From NCBI RefSeq assembly GCF_025770735.1, contig NZ_JAODPB010000004.1, positions 62,001 through 126,000 of the forward strand: a stretch of DNA of 64,000 nucleotides, written 5' to 3'. Made by a program: the position numbers and the translations under genes. Positions 10,357-18,686 of the stretch are shown here, in pieces (position 1 is the first letter of the stretch; the number at the start of each line of letters is the position of its first letter). This DNA is from Shouchella tritolerans (GTDB lineage: Bacteria > Bacillota > Bacilli > Bacillales > Bacillaceae_D). The notes below the pieces were generated by a model. The model was not told the origin of the DNA, searched no databases, and saw nothing but the letters and a program-made list of their open reading frames with translations.

Positions 10357-10524
10357 TTAATTGTCAATTAAAAAAACGCGATCAATTGAAGTCGTTTCAA
10401 CGATTTGCTCTGGCATGATTTGCTGTTCGTGTTTCTTGTTTTCGTTTTTTTCCTGCTCCCCAGGCCATACCAAGCTTGAGAAAATAAACAATACCGTCAA
10501 AATGCCGCCGCCTACTAGCCCCAT
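10357..10524 (-). CDS. SOS-regulated small membrane protein at the yneA position
   Basis: A 55-residue protein: MGLVGGGILTVLFIFSSLVW forms one membrane helix, followed by a charged linker (EQEKNENKKHEQQ) and a short tail ending FLIDN. It lies exactly where B. subtilis has yneA, the SOS cell-division inhibitor, divergent from lexA, but it lacks the LysM domain that YneA carries, and no LysM could be found in any frame downstream. The promoter is a near-perfect LexA-controlled one. I chose ATG 10524 after GAGG; the GTG at 10548 is an alternative giving 63 residues. Division inhibition is inference from context. Confidence 0.6.
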   Translation of the reverse strand: MGLVGGGILTVLFIFSSLVWPGEQEKNENKKHEQQIMPEQIVETTSIDRVFLIDN

Positions 10525-10559
10525 ATCTTGTTTCCTCAATACGATCACCCGTTCCTAGA

Positions 10560-10607
10560 GAATGTTTGTTCTGTTAACAGAATACAAGGAACAACTGTTC
10601 GTGTCAA
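10560..10607 (-). promoter_or_regulatory. LexA-controlled promoter of the small membrane gene
   Basis: Minus-strand -35 TTGACA (10602-10607), 17-base spacer, -10 TATTCT (10579-10584). The LexA box GAAC-AACT-GTTC (10589-10600) fills the spacer. A second near-match, GAAT-GTTT-GTTC, lies at 10560-10571 just downstream of the -10. Confidence 0.85.
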
Positions 10608-10618
10608 CTGCTTTTTTA

Positions 10619-10657
10619 GAACTTATGTTTGCGTTCATACGTTCGATATGGTAAAGT
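10619..10657 (+). promoter_or_regulatory. lexA promoter with LexA box
   Basis: -35 TTGCGT (10629-10634), 17-base spacer, -10 TAAAGT (10652-10657). The box GAAC-TTAT-GTTT (10619-10630) overlaps the -35, as expected for autorepression. Confidence 0.75.
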
Positions 10658-10692
10658 TTGTTTAGAACAGTCATATGAAAGCAGGTGGGAAA

Positions 10693-11319
10693 ATGTCGAA
10701 ATTGTCGAAGCGCCAAGAAGAAATTTTGGCGTACATAAAAGAGGAAGTAAAGAAAAAAGGGTACCCGCCGTCCGTCCGGGAAATTGGTGAAGCAGTTGGG
10801 CTCGCTTCAAGTTCCACTGTACATGGCCACTTAGCCAGACTAGAAAAAAAAGGCTATATTCGCCGCGACCCTACTAAACCGCGGGCGATTGAAGTCCTTT
10901 CTCTCGGATTTGATAATGATACATTTGTCAAAAAAGAGACAGCAAGCTTTATTCCGGTAATCGGAAAAGTTACCGCAGGTGTTCCAATTACTGCAGTTGA
11001 AAACATCGAAGATTACTTGCCCCTCCCAGACCATCTAGCCGCTTATGACAATACGTATGCGCTTGTCATTCAAGGGGAGAGCATGATTGAAGCGGGTATT
11101 TACGATGGAGACCAAGTAATCATACGGCAACAGCAAACAGCCGATAATGGCGATATTATTGTGGCCATGACAGAAGACAACGAAGCAACAGTAAAACGGT
11201 TTTTCCGGGAAAAAGACTACATTCGTCTCCAACCAGAGAATTCTTCAATGGAGCCGATTATCCTTGAAAACTGCACGATTCTCGGAAAAGTCATCGGAGT
11301 CTTCCGCACGATCCACTAA
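10693..11319 (+). CDS. lexA: SOS repressor LexA
   Basis: 208-residue repressor. Residues 1-70 are a winged helix ([19 protein letters not shown] is the recognition part). The C-terminal S24-type autoprotease has the cleavage pair Ala95-Gly96 (KVTAGVP), nucleophile Ser130 ([10 protein letters not shown]) and general base Lys168 (EATVKRFF). RecA filaments trigger its self-cleavage. Start at ATG 10693 six bases after AGGTGGG; the upstream in-frame ATG at 10675 lacks a ribosome site. Divergent from the yneA-position gene, with LexA boxes between. Confidence 0.97.
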   Translation: MSKLSKRQEEILAYIKEEVKKKGYPPSVREIGEAVGLASSSTVHGHLARLEKKGYIRRDPTKPRAIEVLSLGFDNDTFVKKETASFIPVIGKVTAGVPITAVENIEDYLPLPDHLAAYDNTYALVIQGESMIEAGIYDGDQVIIRQQQTADNGDIIVAMTEDNEATVKRFFREKDYIRLQPENSSMEPIILENCTILGKVIGVFRTIH

Positions 11320-11513
11320 CAGGCCAATAGCTCTTTCAGGTTGTTGACTAAGCTCCAACAATAAACAAGATTAAATGAAGACGCTTGTCCGACAAGAAGC
11401 AAGCCGCGGGAAGACGTAAACCGAACGTACTTTAAAAAAAAGCTTTCGTGCTTGGAACGACTATTCCAATATGACATGGTAACCACACATATGGGAGTGT
11501 TTTTCTACAAACT

Positions 11514-11549
11514 AAAGACTCTTTCATCGATGATAAAAGAGTCTTTTTT
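11514..11549 (+). terminator. Terminator downstream of lexA
   Basis: Arms AAAGACTCTTT and AAAGAGTCTTT with a T-rich tail. It is the first intrinsic terminator after lexA, about 195 bases past its stop. Confidence 0.75.
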
Positions 11550-11856
11550 GTGTAGCTGCCATCTTGCAAATGACCAAGCAGTTTCTTCGCTGGTACATAC
11601 AATAAATAATAAGAAGGTGGTTCTACTTATGCCGTAACAAATCCTTTTAACAGCCAAGCCGCTGCCAAAGGAAAACAAGCTTAGTTGCTACGATAACGGT
11701 AAATAGGCGATGCTACTAGCATGACAGCTATGCTCCTACTAACGCCATAACATTCGCTGTTCCGAAAAGGACAAGAACGATCAAGCACTTGTCAGAGTTG
11801 ACCATTAAATCAGCTGTAGAACCCCTCTCGCCCAACGTATTAGCCTGATTCCATTT

Positions 11857-11892
11857 GCTTTCTTGCGAGCAGAGCGCTCGCAGAAAGCTTTT
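11857..11892. terminator. Terminator between lexA region and the MFS gene
   Basis: GCTTTCTTGCGAGC pairs with GCTCGCAGAAAGC (one bulge) and is followed by TTTTTT on the plus strand; it abuts the stop of the convergent MFS gene. Confidence 0.75.
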
Positions 11893-13116
11893 TTAGTCTG
11901 GTAGGCTGCTTTGTTCCTTTTGTTGGTGGCTAAGAGTCCATTTAAGCACAACTGCTGTCATAAGGAACAGCAAACCGGCCGAAATAAATACATAAGGAAT
12001 GCCATAGCCGCTTGCAATCATTCCACCGAGAACGGGCCCAAGCACATTTCCAAGAAAGCGAAAACTTTGGTTATAGCCAAGCACTTCCCCTTGCATGGCA
12101 ACAGGGCAAGCTTGGCGGATAAAAGCAGTTGTGCACGGTAGTAAGCCTCCTACGGCCATGCCGAACAGAAAACGCAAGACAATCAGTTGCCAAAGAGAAC
12201 CGACAAATGCTTGTGGGATAAACAAAAGGCCTGATAATAGCAACAAAATCAACATGACTTTTTCATGGCCAATCCGATCACCGAATTGCCCCCAAGTACG
12301 AGTTAGCATTAAATTGCCAAGCCCAGTGATTGAGAAGGCAGCTCCTGCTAAAAAAGCCATATTTTCAGTGGTATGGGCAATTTGGTTGACATATAAGGCG
12401 AGCAAAGGTTGAACACTAAACAGAGCCATTTGCACAATTAAGGCAACAAACATCACCATTAAGAGCAGCGGGCTTTTTACGATACGGCCAAGTACTTCTT
12501 TAGAACGATACTTTCTTTTTCTTTCTCCTTTTTCTTCGTAAACGACTTCCTTCACGCCGAATAAAACGAGCACTGTTGCAATTAAAAGAATAGATGAAGT
12601 CAACAAAAATGTAAGTTCCATCCCCACTGTATCAGCGATCAATCCACCAAAAAGAGGTCCTAGCAAACCGCCGGAAACCGTCCCTGTTTGCAATGTTCCT
12701 AGCATTTCCCCTGCTGTTTTTTTGCTACTTTGGGCAGCAATCAACGCCATTGAGGCGGGAATGAACCCCGTGGCAAGGCCCATAAAAGCGCGCAATACAA
12801 ACAATTGTTCTGCTGAATGTACGTATCCCATTAAAAAGACGGATAAGGCGATACCGAATCCTGTACCAAGCAATACTTTTTTTCGTCCAAACCGGTCGCC
12901 AACTTTTCCCCAAAGCGGAGCAACAAGAAAGGCGACTAGAAAAGCGACAGCAAACACATATCCTGCCCAGCGCTGGACTTCATCAACATTGTAGTGGCCT
13001 AAAGATTCAATGTATAGCGATAAAAAAGGAATGACCATTGTCATACTTGCCGAAACAAAAAAGTTGGCAAACCACATGATGAGTAAATTTCGTTTTTCAG
13101 GTTGTATTCCAATCAC
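11893..13116 (-). CDS. MFS drug/efflux transporter (DHA1, MdtG-like)
   Basis: 407-residue, 12-helix major facilitator. The loop 2-3 motif A reads GKVGDRFGRKKVLL, and the helix 5 region LLGPLFGGLIAD matches the antiporter motif C pattern (G.l.GP..GG), pointing to proton-coupled efflux of the DHA1 type, near MdtG/TetA-like proteins. Substrate unknown. The GTG at 13116 overlaps its own AAGG ribosome site, so the start is not certain; the next in-frame ATG is about 13 codons in, at the start of helix 1. It stands alone between terminators. Confidence 0.85.
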   Translation of the reverse strand: MIGIQPEKRNLLIMWFANFFVSASMTMVIPFLSLYIESLGHYNVDEVQRWAGYVFAVAFLVAFLVAPLWGKVGDRFGRKKVLLGTGFGIALSVFLMGYVHSAEQLFVLRAFMGLATGFIPASMALIAAQSSKKTAGEMLGTLQTGTVSGGLLGPLFGGLIADTVGMELTFLLTSSILLIATVLVLFGVKEVVYEEKGERKRKYRSKEVLGRIVKSPLLLMVMFVALIVQMALFSVQPLLALYVNQIAHTTENMAFLAGAAFSITGLGNLMLTRTWGQFGDRIGHEKVMLILLLLSGLLFIPQAFVGSLWQLIVLRFLFGMAVGGLLPCTTAFIRQACPVAMQGEVLGYNQSFRFLGNVLGPVLGGMIASGYGIPYVFISAGLLFLMTAVVLKWTLSHQQKEQSSLPD

Positions 13117-13311
13117 CTTCGTTTACAATACTACTTTCCATTTATTTCGCCAATCTAAATATATAGCGGAAAAGAAGAGCCGTCAAACCGTGAAAATCGC
13201 GATTTGAGGGCGCTATAATCGCAGGCAACGGAAAAAGGGCGCTTATTATTCCGTTATCACCATATTTCATGTAGTTGAATAGGCTAACAAAGGAAGGCAA
13301 GGAGGGGTTAT

Positions 13312-13404
13312 ATGGATAACAACAACGGCTGGACTTTATTTGTAACCATCCTCGTGTTGTTTATTTTGTTGATTATTGTTGGGATTATTTTGTTTTTTCT
13401 ATAG
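13312..13404 (+). CDS. 30-residue membrane peptide, YjcZ-like
   Basis: Starts MDNNNGWTLFVTILVLFILL and continues as one hydrophobic helix to FFL. The core FVTILVLFILLIIVG recalls the YjcZ-type gene at 1355 (ALIVVLFILLVIVG), although the Gly/Tyr head is replaced by Asn residues. GGAGGGG at 13301-13307 is well placed before the ATG. The stop lies only five bases from the end of convergent dinB. Likely a real small gene, perhaps sporulation-linked; function unknown. Confidence 0.65.
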   Translation: MDNNNGWTLFVTILVLFILLIIVGIILFFL

Positions 13405-13409
13405 GAGTC

Positions 13410-14528
13410 TTATAAAGGAAACAACGAAATCATTTGATGTTCAACAGGCTCCAGTTTAGTGGCGGTTACGCCGAGCAGGCGAATTTCTCGGTCCACCTGG
13501 CCGAATTTGTCCCAAAGTTCTGCTGCGTAACTATAAATGTCGGCGCTGTCTCGGATCGGTGCCGTGAAACTGATTTGCCTTGTCAGCGTCTCAAAGGAAC
13601 GGTACCTAATTTTTACAACGATGGTTTTACATTGTTTGCCGTGTCGTTCCAAAACCGCCTCCACTTCTTTTGCTAAACGGCGCAACTCCGTCAAGACAGC
13701 CGATTCAGACGTTAAAGGCTGGAAATACGTATGTTCTTTCCCGACCGATTTCCGCTCACGCTGCAAGTTCAATGGCTTATTATCAATCCCACGGGCTTTT
13801 CTGTAATAGGAAATTCCCGCTTTGCCAAAATGATGGATCAGATCAAGCTGTTCCATTTGATAGAGGTCTGCGCCTGTGTAGATTTTTAACTCGTGCATTT
13901 TTTTGCTTGTTTTTGGGCCGATGCCTGGAAATTTTTCAATCGGCAATTGGTGGATGAAGCCAAGTGCTTGTTTAGGCGTAATAACCGTCAATCCTGCTGG
14001 CTTCCGGTAATCGGAAGCGATTTTCGCGATAAATTTATTGTAGGAGACGCCCGCAGAACTTGTCAGCCTAGTTTCCCGCCAAATATCTTGCTGAATTTTT
14101 TTAGCAAGAAGGGTCGCACTTTTTACGTTTAACTTATTTTCTGTTACATCCAAGTAAGCTTCATCAATGGACATCGGCTCGACTAAGTCTGTATAGCGAT
14201 GCATAATGTCCCTAATTTGAAGAGAAGCCTCTCTGTAGGCGCTAAAGTTCCCTTCTATAAAGATCCCCTCAGGACAACGTTTATAAGCCTCATAAGCGCT
14301 CATAGCCGAGCGGATGCCGTATTGCCGTGCTACATAATTCGCTGTGGCGACAATACCCTTCCCACCCGTTTTACGAGGATGTTTTGCAATGATAACCGGC
14401 TTCCCACGTAAAGAAGGGCAGTCCCGTTCCTCTACAGAAGAAAAAAAAGCATCCATATCAATGTGAATGATTTTCCGTGTTGTATCCCGATGAGGTTCTG
14501 GCAATTGAATCCCTGCAGAAAACGGCAT
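13410..14528 (-). CDS. dinB: DNA polymerase IV (Y family)
   Basis: 372-residue translesion polymerase. Catalytic carboxylates are in IHIDMDAFFSSVE and SIDEAYLDVT; the HhH region reads FPGIGPKTSKKMHEL; the little finger begins near RERKSVGKEHTYF. The C-terminus QMISLFPL is a clean beta-clamp binding motif. The little-finger motif is closer to E. coli DinB than to B. subtilis PolY1. An N-terminal extension of about 17 residues precedes the usual RKIIHIDMD start; ATG 14528 has a GGGAAGAG site. A consensus promoter with a LexA-like box lies just upstream. Confidence 0.93.
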   Translation of the reverse strand: MPFSAGIQLPEPHRDTTRKIIHIDMDAFFSSVEERDCPSLRGKPVIIAKHPRKTGGKGIVATANYVARQYGIRSAMSAYEAYKRCPEGIFIEGNFSAYREASLQIRDIMHRYTDLVEPMSIDEAYLDVTENKLNVKSATLLAKKIQQDIWRETRLTSSAGVSYNKFIAKIASDYRKPAGLTVITPKQALGFIHQLPIEKFPGIGPKTSKKMHELKIYTGADLYQMEQLDLIHHFGKAGISYYRKARGIDNKPLNLQRERKSVGKEHTYFQPLTSESAVLTELRRLAKEVEAVLERHGKQCKTIVVKIRYRSFETLTRQISFTAPIRDSADIYSYAAELWDKFGQVDREIRLLGVTATKLEPVEHQMISLFPL

Positions 14529-14563
14529 CTTCGCTCTTCCCTTTCCAATCAGTATCCATTTTT

Positions 14564-14643
14564 ATTTTAGCGAACGTTTGATCGGGTGTCAATTGCCATG
14601 TTTTAGTATGGTACGTGAAATTATGAAAGCGAACATCCGTTTC
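14564..14643 (-). promoter_or_regulatory. dinB promoter with two LexA-like boxes
   Basis: Minus-strand -35 TTGACA (14587-14592), 17-base spacer, -10 TAAAAT (14564-14569). The spacer contains CGAACGTTTGATCG (14571-14584, plus-strand reading), a LexA-like box with one changed half-site base. A second, better box CGAACATCCGTTTC lies at 14630-14643. Confidence 0.7.
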
Positions 14644-14813
14644 AAGCTCGTCCTTTTGTTTGCCAGATTGCCGGCGATGCTGTTTTCGATCCGAGTAGCT
14701 TTGTATTGCTACAACCATTCAGCACTCCATTAAATCGAGTCCTCCTCTTTTTTTGTTTATGCTATCCTGTAAATAGAACCTTCTTTTGCGATTATAAAGG
14801 AGCGCACTTACTT

Positions 14814-15347
14814 ATGAAAACGTTCGCTGACTTACAAACTGGCACACACTCTCAACAACTTGCCTATCGGCTTTTAACAGAACTCGACTTGATGAATGCA
14901 CTCAAACACTACTCCCCAGTATTATGCGGAACGATCCCTTTAGGCATTGACACCCCGTCTTCCGACTTAGACATTATTTGTGACGTCCGCGATTTTGAGC
15001 GTTTTGAACGAACCGTAACAGCACTGTATGGCGGACTCCCCCAATTTCAGCTTAAACGGAAAACGATTCGCGGCGTACCGACAATAAAGGCGAACTTTCG
15101 CTATCAAGGAAAGGTGTTCGAGCTATTTGGCCAGCCGCAACGTGTGGAATGCCAATATGCCTATTTGCATATGAAAATTGAACACCGGCTTCTGTTAGCC
15201 CATCCTGAATGGAAAGAAAAAGCGCTATACATGAAAAAACAAGGCGTGAAAACAGAACCAGCGTTTGCTTCTTTACTTGGCATTAGCGGCGATCCTTATG
15301 AGGGGCTTTTGGCATATGGAAAAGAGGCATTTGGAATTGGCTGCTAA
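14814..15347 (+). CDS. DUF4269 nucleotidyltransferase-like protein
   Basis: 177-residue protein. The segment LCGTIPLGIDTPSSDLDIIC resembles the nucleotidyltransferase-fold G[ST]...SD.D metal-binding loop, as in DUF4269 proteins of bacilli; later FRYQGKVFELFGQP could supply the third carboxylate. Substrate unknown. I start at ATG 14814 with AAGGAG at 14798-14803; the opening at 14706 would add 36 residues without a ribosome site. Stand-alone gene with its own terminator. Confidence 0.72.
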   Translation: MKTFADLQTGTHSQQLAYRLLTELDLMNALKHYSPVLCGTIPLGIDTPSSDLDIICDVRDFERFERTVTALYGGLPQFQLKRKTIRGVPTIKANFRYQGKVFELFGQPQRVECQYAYLHMKIEHRLLLAHPEWKEKALYMKKQGVKTEPAFASLLGISGDPYEGLLAYGKEAFGIGC

Positions 15348-15399
15348 AAACGGCATTTACCAAAAAACCCCAAAACCAAGAATGGCAGTTTTTACAACA
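15347..15399 (+). terminator. Probable terminator after the DUF4269 gene
   Basis: AAAAACGGCATT and AATGGCAGTTTTT pair imperfectly around a long loop, starting at the stop codon. Confidence 0.5.
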
Positions 15400-15513
15400 A
15401 ACATGTCAGCTAGCTTTCTCCATCTTAACGCGGAATCATGAAACTTTTATTCCGTGTCCTCGTATTTTGATTATAAAGATCGTTCTAGAGTTAGACAGAA
15501 AGGGTGTTCGATC

Positions 15514-16038
15514 GTGCTAAGCTTTAAAATAAAAGATGGGCTTAACCTTAATGATAAAAAGAGCGTTACCGTTCTAGACGGACAAGATCATATAATTGGG
15601 GAAATAAAGAAAACGACTGTTCCTGGAAACGAGAAAGGCACTACGTTTGTCTTTGAACAGGAAGGCGTAAAAGCGACGTTAGGGATAAAAAAAGGCCGTT
15701 TGTTGTTTGCAACTTACCGGTTCCAAGTCAATGGCGAAGAATTTCAGTTAAAAGACAACACGCTTAATAGCATGCTTTACTTTTGCGTCAGGGGCACCAT
15801 TAACGGAAAAAAATGGCGGATTGATGAAAATTGGGATCAAGAACTAGACGTAAGTGTAGACGGAAAAAAGATCGCACTCATTAAACCTCATTCGTTTTTA
15901 GGAGCTGATCTTCTCATCGACGCAGAAGCATCGCGCCATCCACTGCCCTTTTCTTTAACGTGTTTGATGTATTTTATGCTAAAAATTTATCAGGAGGAGA
16001 CCGAATTCATCGAAGACATCATTGATGAGCTTCTTTAA
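15514..16038 (+). CDS. Hypothetical protein, possibly tubby/LURP-one-like
   Basis: 174-residue protein rich in beta strands with repeated hairpin patterns (FKIKDGLNLNDKKSVTVLDG, YRFQVNGEEFQLKD) ending in a hydrophobic helix (FSLTCLMYFMLKIY). The pattern resembles the tubby C-terminal-like (LOR/YxjI) fold, but I cannot confirm it without a profile search. GTG 15514 lies seven bases after AAAGGGTG and is preferred over the unsupported GTG at 15454. No operon partner. Function unknown. Confidence 0.6.
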   Translation: MLSFKIKDGLNLNDKKSVTVLDGQDHIIGEIKKTTVPGNEKGTTFVFEQEGVKATLGIKKGRLLFATYRFQVNGEEFQLKDNTLNSMLYFCVRGTINGKKWRIDENWDQELDVSVDGKKIALIKPHSFLGADLLIDAEASRHPLPFSLTCLMYFMLKIYQEETEFIEDIIDELL

Positions 16039-16228
16039 TGAATTTGTGCCATCTACGGCACATTTTTTGCGAAATTCGTTTGCACACTATAATTGACGTA
16101 ATTAATATTATGTTAACTAAATAGTATTAGCTTACTCATCACTTGATTCTATCTCGTTCCATAGAAACAACTTGACAAGTTGCCGAGATAGCAAAATGGG
16201 ACGAATCGCTATAAATTATACCTAGTTA

Positions 16229-16272
16229 TAAAAAATAAAAGCTCCCCCATTTACTGGTAGGCAAATGGGGGG
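16229..16272 (-). terminator. Terminator after the GH2 gene
   Basis: CCCCCATTT and AAATGGGGG arms, with a TTTTATTTTTT tail in the minus direction, 14 bases past the GH2 stop. It marks the downstream end of the carbohydrate island. Confidence 0.88.
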
Positions 16273-16285
16273 ATTCAACATAAAG

Positions 16286-18493
16286 CTACTTATTCTTAGG
16301 GATCTGATTAAGGCGATTGTTCAATTGTTTGACCATTTCCTGCGTAATCGCTTTGCCTGCCTGCTTAAGCATTTTTTCCAGCGGCATGGTGTCAATTTGA
16401 CGCTGTATCGATTCAGGCAATGTCACATTTTTAGCAACATCTCCATATGAACGTTTGGCACGTTCCATCACTTTGGCCAACAATTGTGCTGCTCGTGGTT
16501 CTGCTTTTAAATCGGCGATGCTGTCAAGAATCGAATAATACCCTTCTCTGGCAATTTCATCAGGACGGTCAAACCAGTTGACAATTTCATACCCCTCCTT
16601 GATATAGGTTTTATTAAGCGTCTCCACTTTCTGGATACGAATCGTATCCGACAGCTCACCTGATTTTGCCTCAATTGCATGTTCATTTGAAATGGGGACA
16701 TGGAACTTGAACACCTTCTCCCCTTCTTGCGTAGAAAATGCCTTTCCATCCACAAATAGTGTCACATTTGGTTGGTTCGTATATACTTTAACTTCTGTGA
16801 CATCTTCAGTCCGTTGTACGTATCTTCTTCCGCATATATGAATAAATGGTTCTTTTGAAAGATAGGCTTTATAAACATAAAATGCATCCTTTTTCAGCTT
16901 GCGGTCAAATGTGACAACCCCTTTTTGGTTTTGACCTGGTTTTCCACCTTCATTGCGACCATCAGCACCAAAATCGAACATGTTCCAGCAATGCATCGCC
17001 CAGATATAAGGACGCTCACTCCACATTTTCAACATGTGTTCATGGTATAGAGCCTGATATGGTTCTGACCAGTCCCCTTTTTCTGGTTTGCCGTTCTGAT
17101 AAGCCGGATTTGCATCAGCACCGTACTCAGACAAGCCAATGACCGTGTTAGGGTGCTTTGCATGAAACTCATCGAACCATGCGTCGTTCTGCTCGACGTC
17201 ACCTACATACCATCCATAATAAAGATTATAGCTGCAAATATCGGACAGTAACATAAAAGGATGATCGATATCCAACATAAATGCATGCGCCATGGTGGTG
17301 GGACGAGTATCGTCCAGTTTATGACATAGATTATGAAGCAGTTTGTGATTTTCCACAATATCATCGGTAACCCCTGCCGCTACTGTGATTTCATTGGACA
17401 GTCCCCAGCAAACAATCGAAGGATGGTTGTAGTTTTGCACAACGAGTTCCCTCATCTGACTAAGTGTATTGTCCCGCCCTTCTGGCATATGTTCCGTAAT
17501 ATAGGGAATTTCAGCCCATACAATCATTCCATATTCGTCGCAGAGGTCATAGAAATACTGGTCATGCTGATAATGGGCAAGCCTCACCGTATTTGCACCC
17601 ATCTCTCTCAATAAAGCCATATCTTCATCTTGCATTTCCGTTGTCATTGCATTGCCCACACCTTGGCGATCTTGATGGCGAGCTGCTCCACACAGGCGAT
17701 AGGGACGTCCATTCAACATAAAACCATTTTCCGGATCGATGGCAAAAGTACGGCAGCCAAAACGGGTTTCTAAGAGATCGCCACTTTCCAGTTCTGCCTT
17801 GACCGTGTACAAATACGGGTCTGCCACACCATCCCATAGACGGGCATTTTCAATTGTAAATACACATTCGGCATGGCCATCGTGAACCTTTGCTTCCAGT
17901 GTTCTCTCTTCTATCGTAAATTTCACAACATCCGCAACGCCAGTTACCCAGGCTTCCACTTTTACCCCAGCATTCCTGCCCTCTACATTGGGTGTCACTT
18001 TTATGCCTGTTCCTCCGTAATAGCCCAGTTCAAAATGAGTCGCCGGCACAGTGATCATAAACACATCACGGTAAATTCCCCCATAGAATGTGAAATCAGC
18101 TTTTTGGGGATATACCGTATGATTTTTGCTATTGTCGACGGCAACTTCGAGGATGTTGGATGCACGAATAACATCCGTTATGTTTACGCGAAAGGTAGAA
18201 TAACCCCCTTCGTGATGACACAAATGCTGACCGTTGACATAAACTTGCGCGGTCATCGCAACACCTCTAAATTCCAGCCACACCTCGTCCCCTTCACTCA
18301 TTTCTGGCCTGGCAAATTCTTTTACATACCAGCAAGTGCCCCGATAGTAATCATTGCCCCCGTCCTGCCCATCGGCCGCATTCCAAGTATGGGGCAAGTC
18401 TAACCTCTCCCCTTCTGCTTCCAATGTAAACCCGGCCCCAACATCTTCTTTGATAAATTTCCATTTATGGTTAAAAAGCGTCTGTTTTCTCAT
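16286..18493 (-). CDS. Glycoside hydrolase family 2 (beta-galactosidase type)
   Basis: 735 residues, no signal peptide, so intracellular. Domain order: jelly-roll sugar-binding domain (about 1-170; GVAMTAQVYVNGQ), Ig-like domain (about 175-255), TIM barrel (about 260-560), a further beta-rich domain, and a helical tail. The acid/base Glu is in CWGLSNEI (about residue 368) and the nucleophile in IGLSEYGAD (about 455). It retains the usual GH2 features but lacks the LacZ fifth domain. Galactosidase, glucuronidase or mannosidase cannot be separated by eye. Last gene of the island; a repeated upstream element suggests shared control with the GHL6 gene at 30897. Confidence 0.92.
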   Translation of the reverse strand: MRKQTLFNHKWKFIKEDVGAGFTLEAEGERLDLPHTWNAADGQDGGNDYYRGTCWYVKEFARPEMSEGDEVWLEFRGVAMTAQVYVNGQHLCHHEGGYSTFRVNITDVIRASNILEVAVDNSKNHTVYPQKADFTFYGGIYRDVFMITVPATHFELGYYGGTGIKVTPNVEGRNAGVKVEAWVTGVADVVKFTIEERTLEAKVHDGHAECVFTIENARLWDGVADPYLYTVKAELESGDLLETRFGCRTFAIDPENGFMLNGRPYRLCGAARHQDRQGVGNAMTTEMQDEDMALLREMGANTVRLAHYQHDQYFYDLCDEYGMIVWAEIPYITEHMPEGRDNTLSQMRELVVQNYNHPSIVCWGLSNEITVAAGVTDDIVENHKLLHNLCHKLDDTRPTTMAHAFMLDIDHPFMLLSDICSYNLYYGWYVGDVEQNDAWFDEFHAKHPNTVIGLSEYGADANPAYQNGKPEKGDWSEPYQALYHEHMLKMWSERPYIWAMHCWNMFDFGADGRNEGGKPGQNQKGVVTFDRKLKKDAFYVYKAYLSKEPFIHICGRRYVQRTEDVTEVKVYTNQPNVTLFVDGKAFSTQEGEKVFKFHVPISNEHAIEAKSGELSDTIRIQKVETLNKTYIKEGYEIVNWFDRPDEIAREGYYSILDSIADLKAEPRAAQLLAKVMERAKRSYGDVAKNVTLPESIQRQIDTMPLEKMLKQAGKAITQEMVKQLNNRLNQIPKNK

Positions 18494-18534
18494 AAAAAAG
18501 CGACCTCCTAACTATTTTGGCGCCCTATCATTCC

Positions 18535-18609
18535 ACATGTTATTGTTGGAAACAGGACAGATTATCGTTTGCTGAAATGCCTGCGCACCGTGATAAACAA
18601 CTATCAATC
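18535..18609 (-). repeat. 75-base upstream repeat, copy A (before GH2)
   Basis: About 80 percent identical to 32982-33056, which lies before the second GHL6 gene in the same orientation. Common core includes GAAACAGGACAG, TCGTTT, TGAAATG and GCACCGTGATA. It ends 42 bases before the GH2 start. Best read as a conserved promoter/operator, not coding: both copies precede minus-strand genes. Confidence 0.8.
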
Positions 18610-18686
18610 ATCTAAAAGGGTAGGTACACCTTAATACTACGTTTGCTCCGTACAAAAATCTTTGAAGCGACTACTAGTGATTGTTT

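Larger units (their letters stand above)
11320..11892. other. 573-base stretch without a convincing gene
   Basis: Contains two plus-strand terminators and little else. The 61-codon opening at 11452 overlaps the first hairpin and has no ribosome site. AAGGTGG at 11613-11619 precedes an ATG that is stopped after two codons; the sequence may be gene debris. Confidence 0.5.

Noticed and set aside
11452-11637. 61-codon plus-strand frame after lexA
   Set aside because: No ribosome site, and it runs through a terminator hairpin.
11609-11680. Short frame reading STYAVTNPFNSQAAAKGKQA, which looks a little like a spore-protein tail
   Set aside because: About 22 codons between stops, no start codon, no match I can name. 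Possibly debris.
14458-14718. 86-codon minus-strand frame before dinB with a GGAG site
   Set aside because: It overlaps the first 24 codons of dinB and contains the dinB promoter and both LexA-like boxes; the product is not recognisable. Kept only as a remote possibility.
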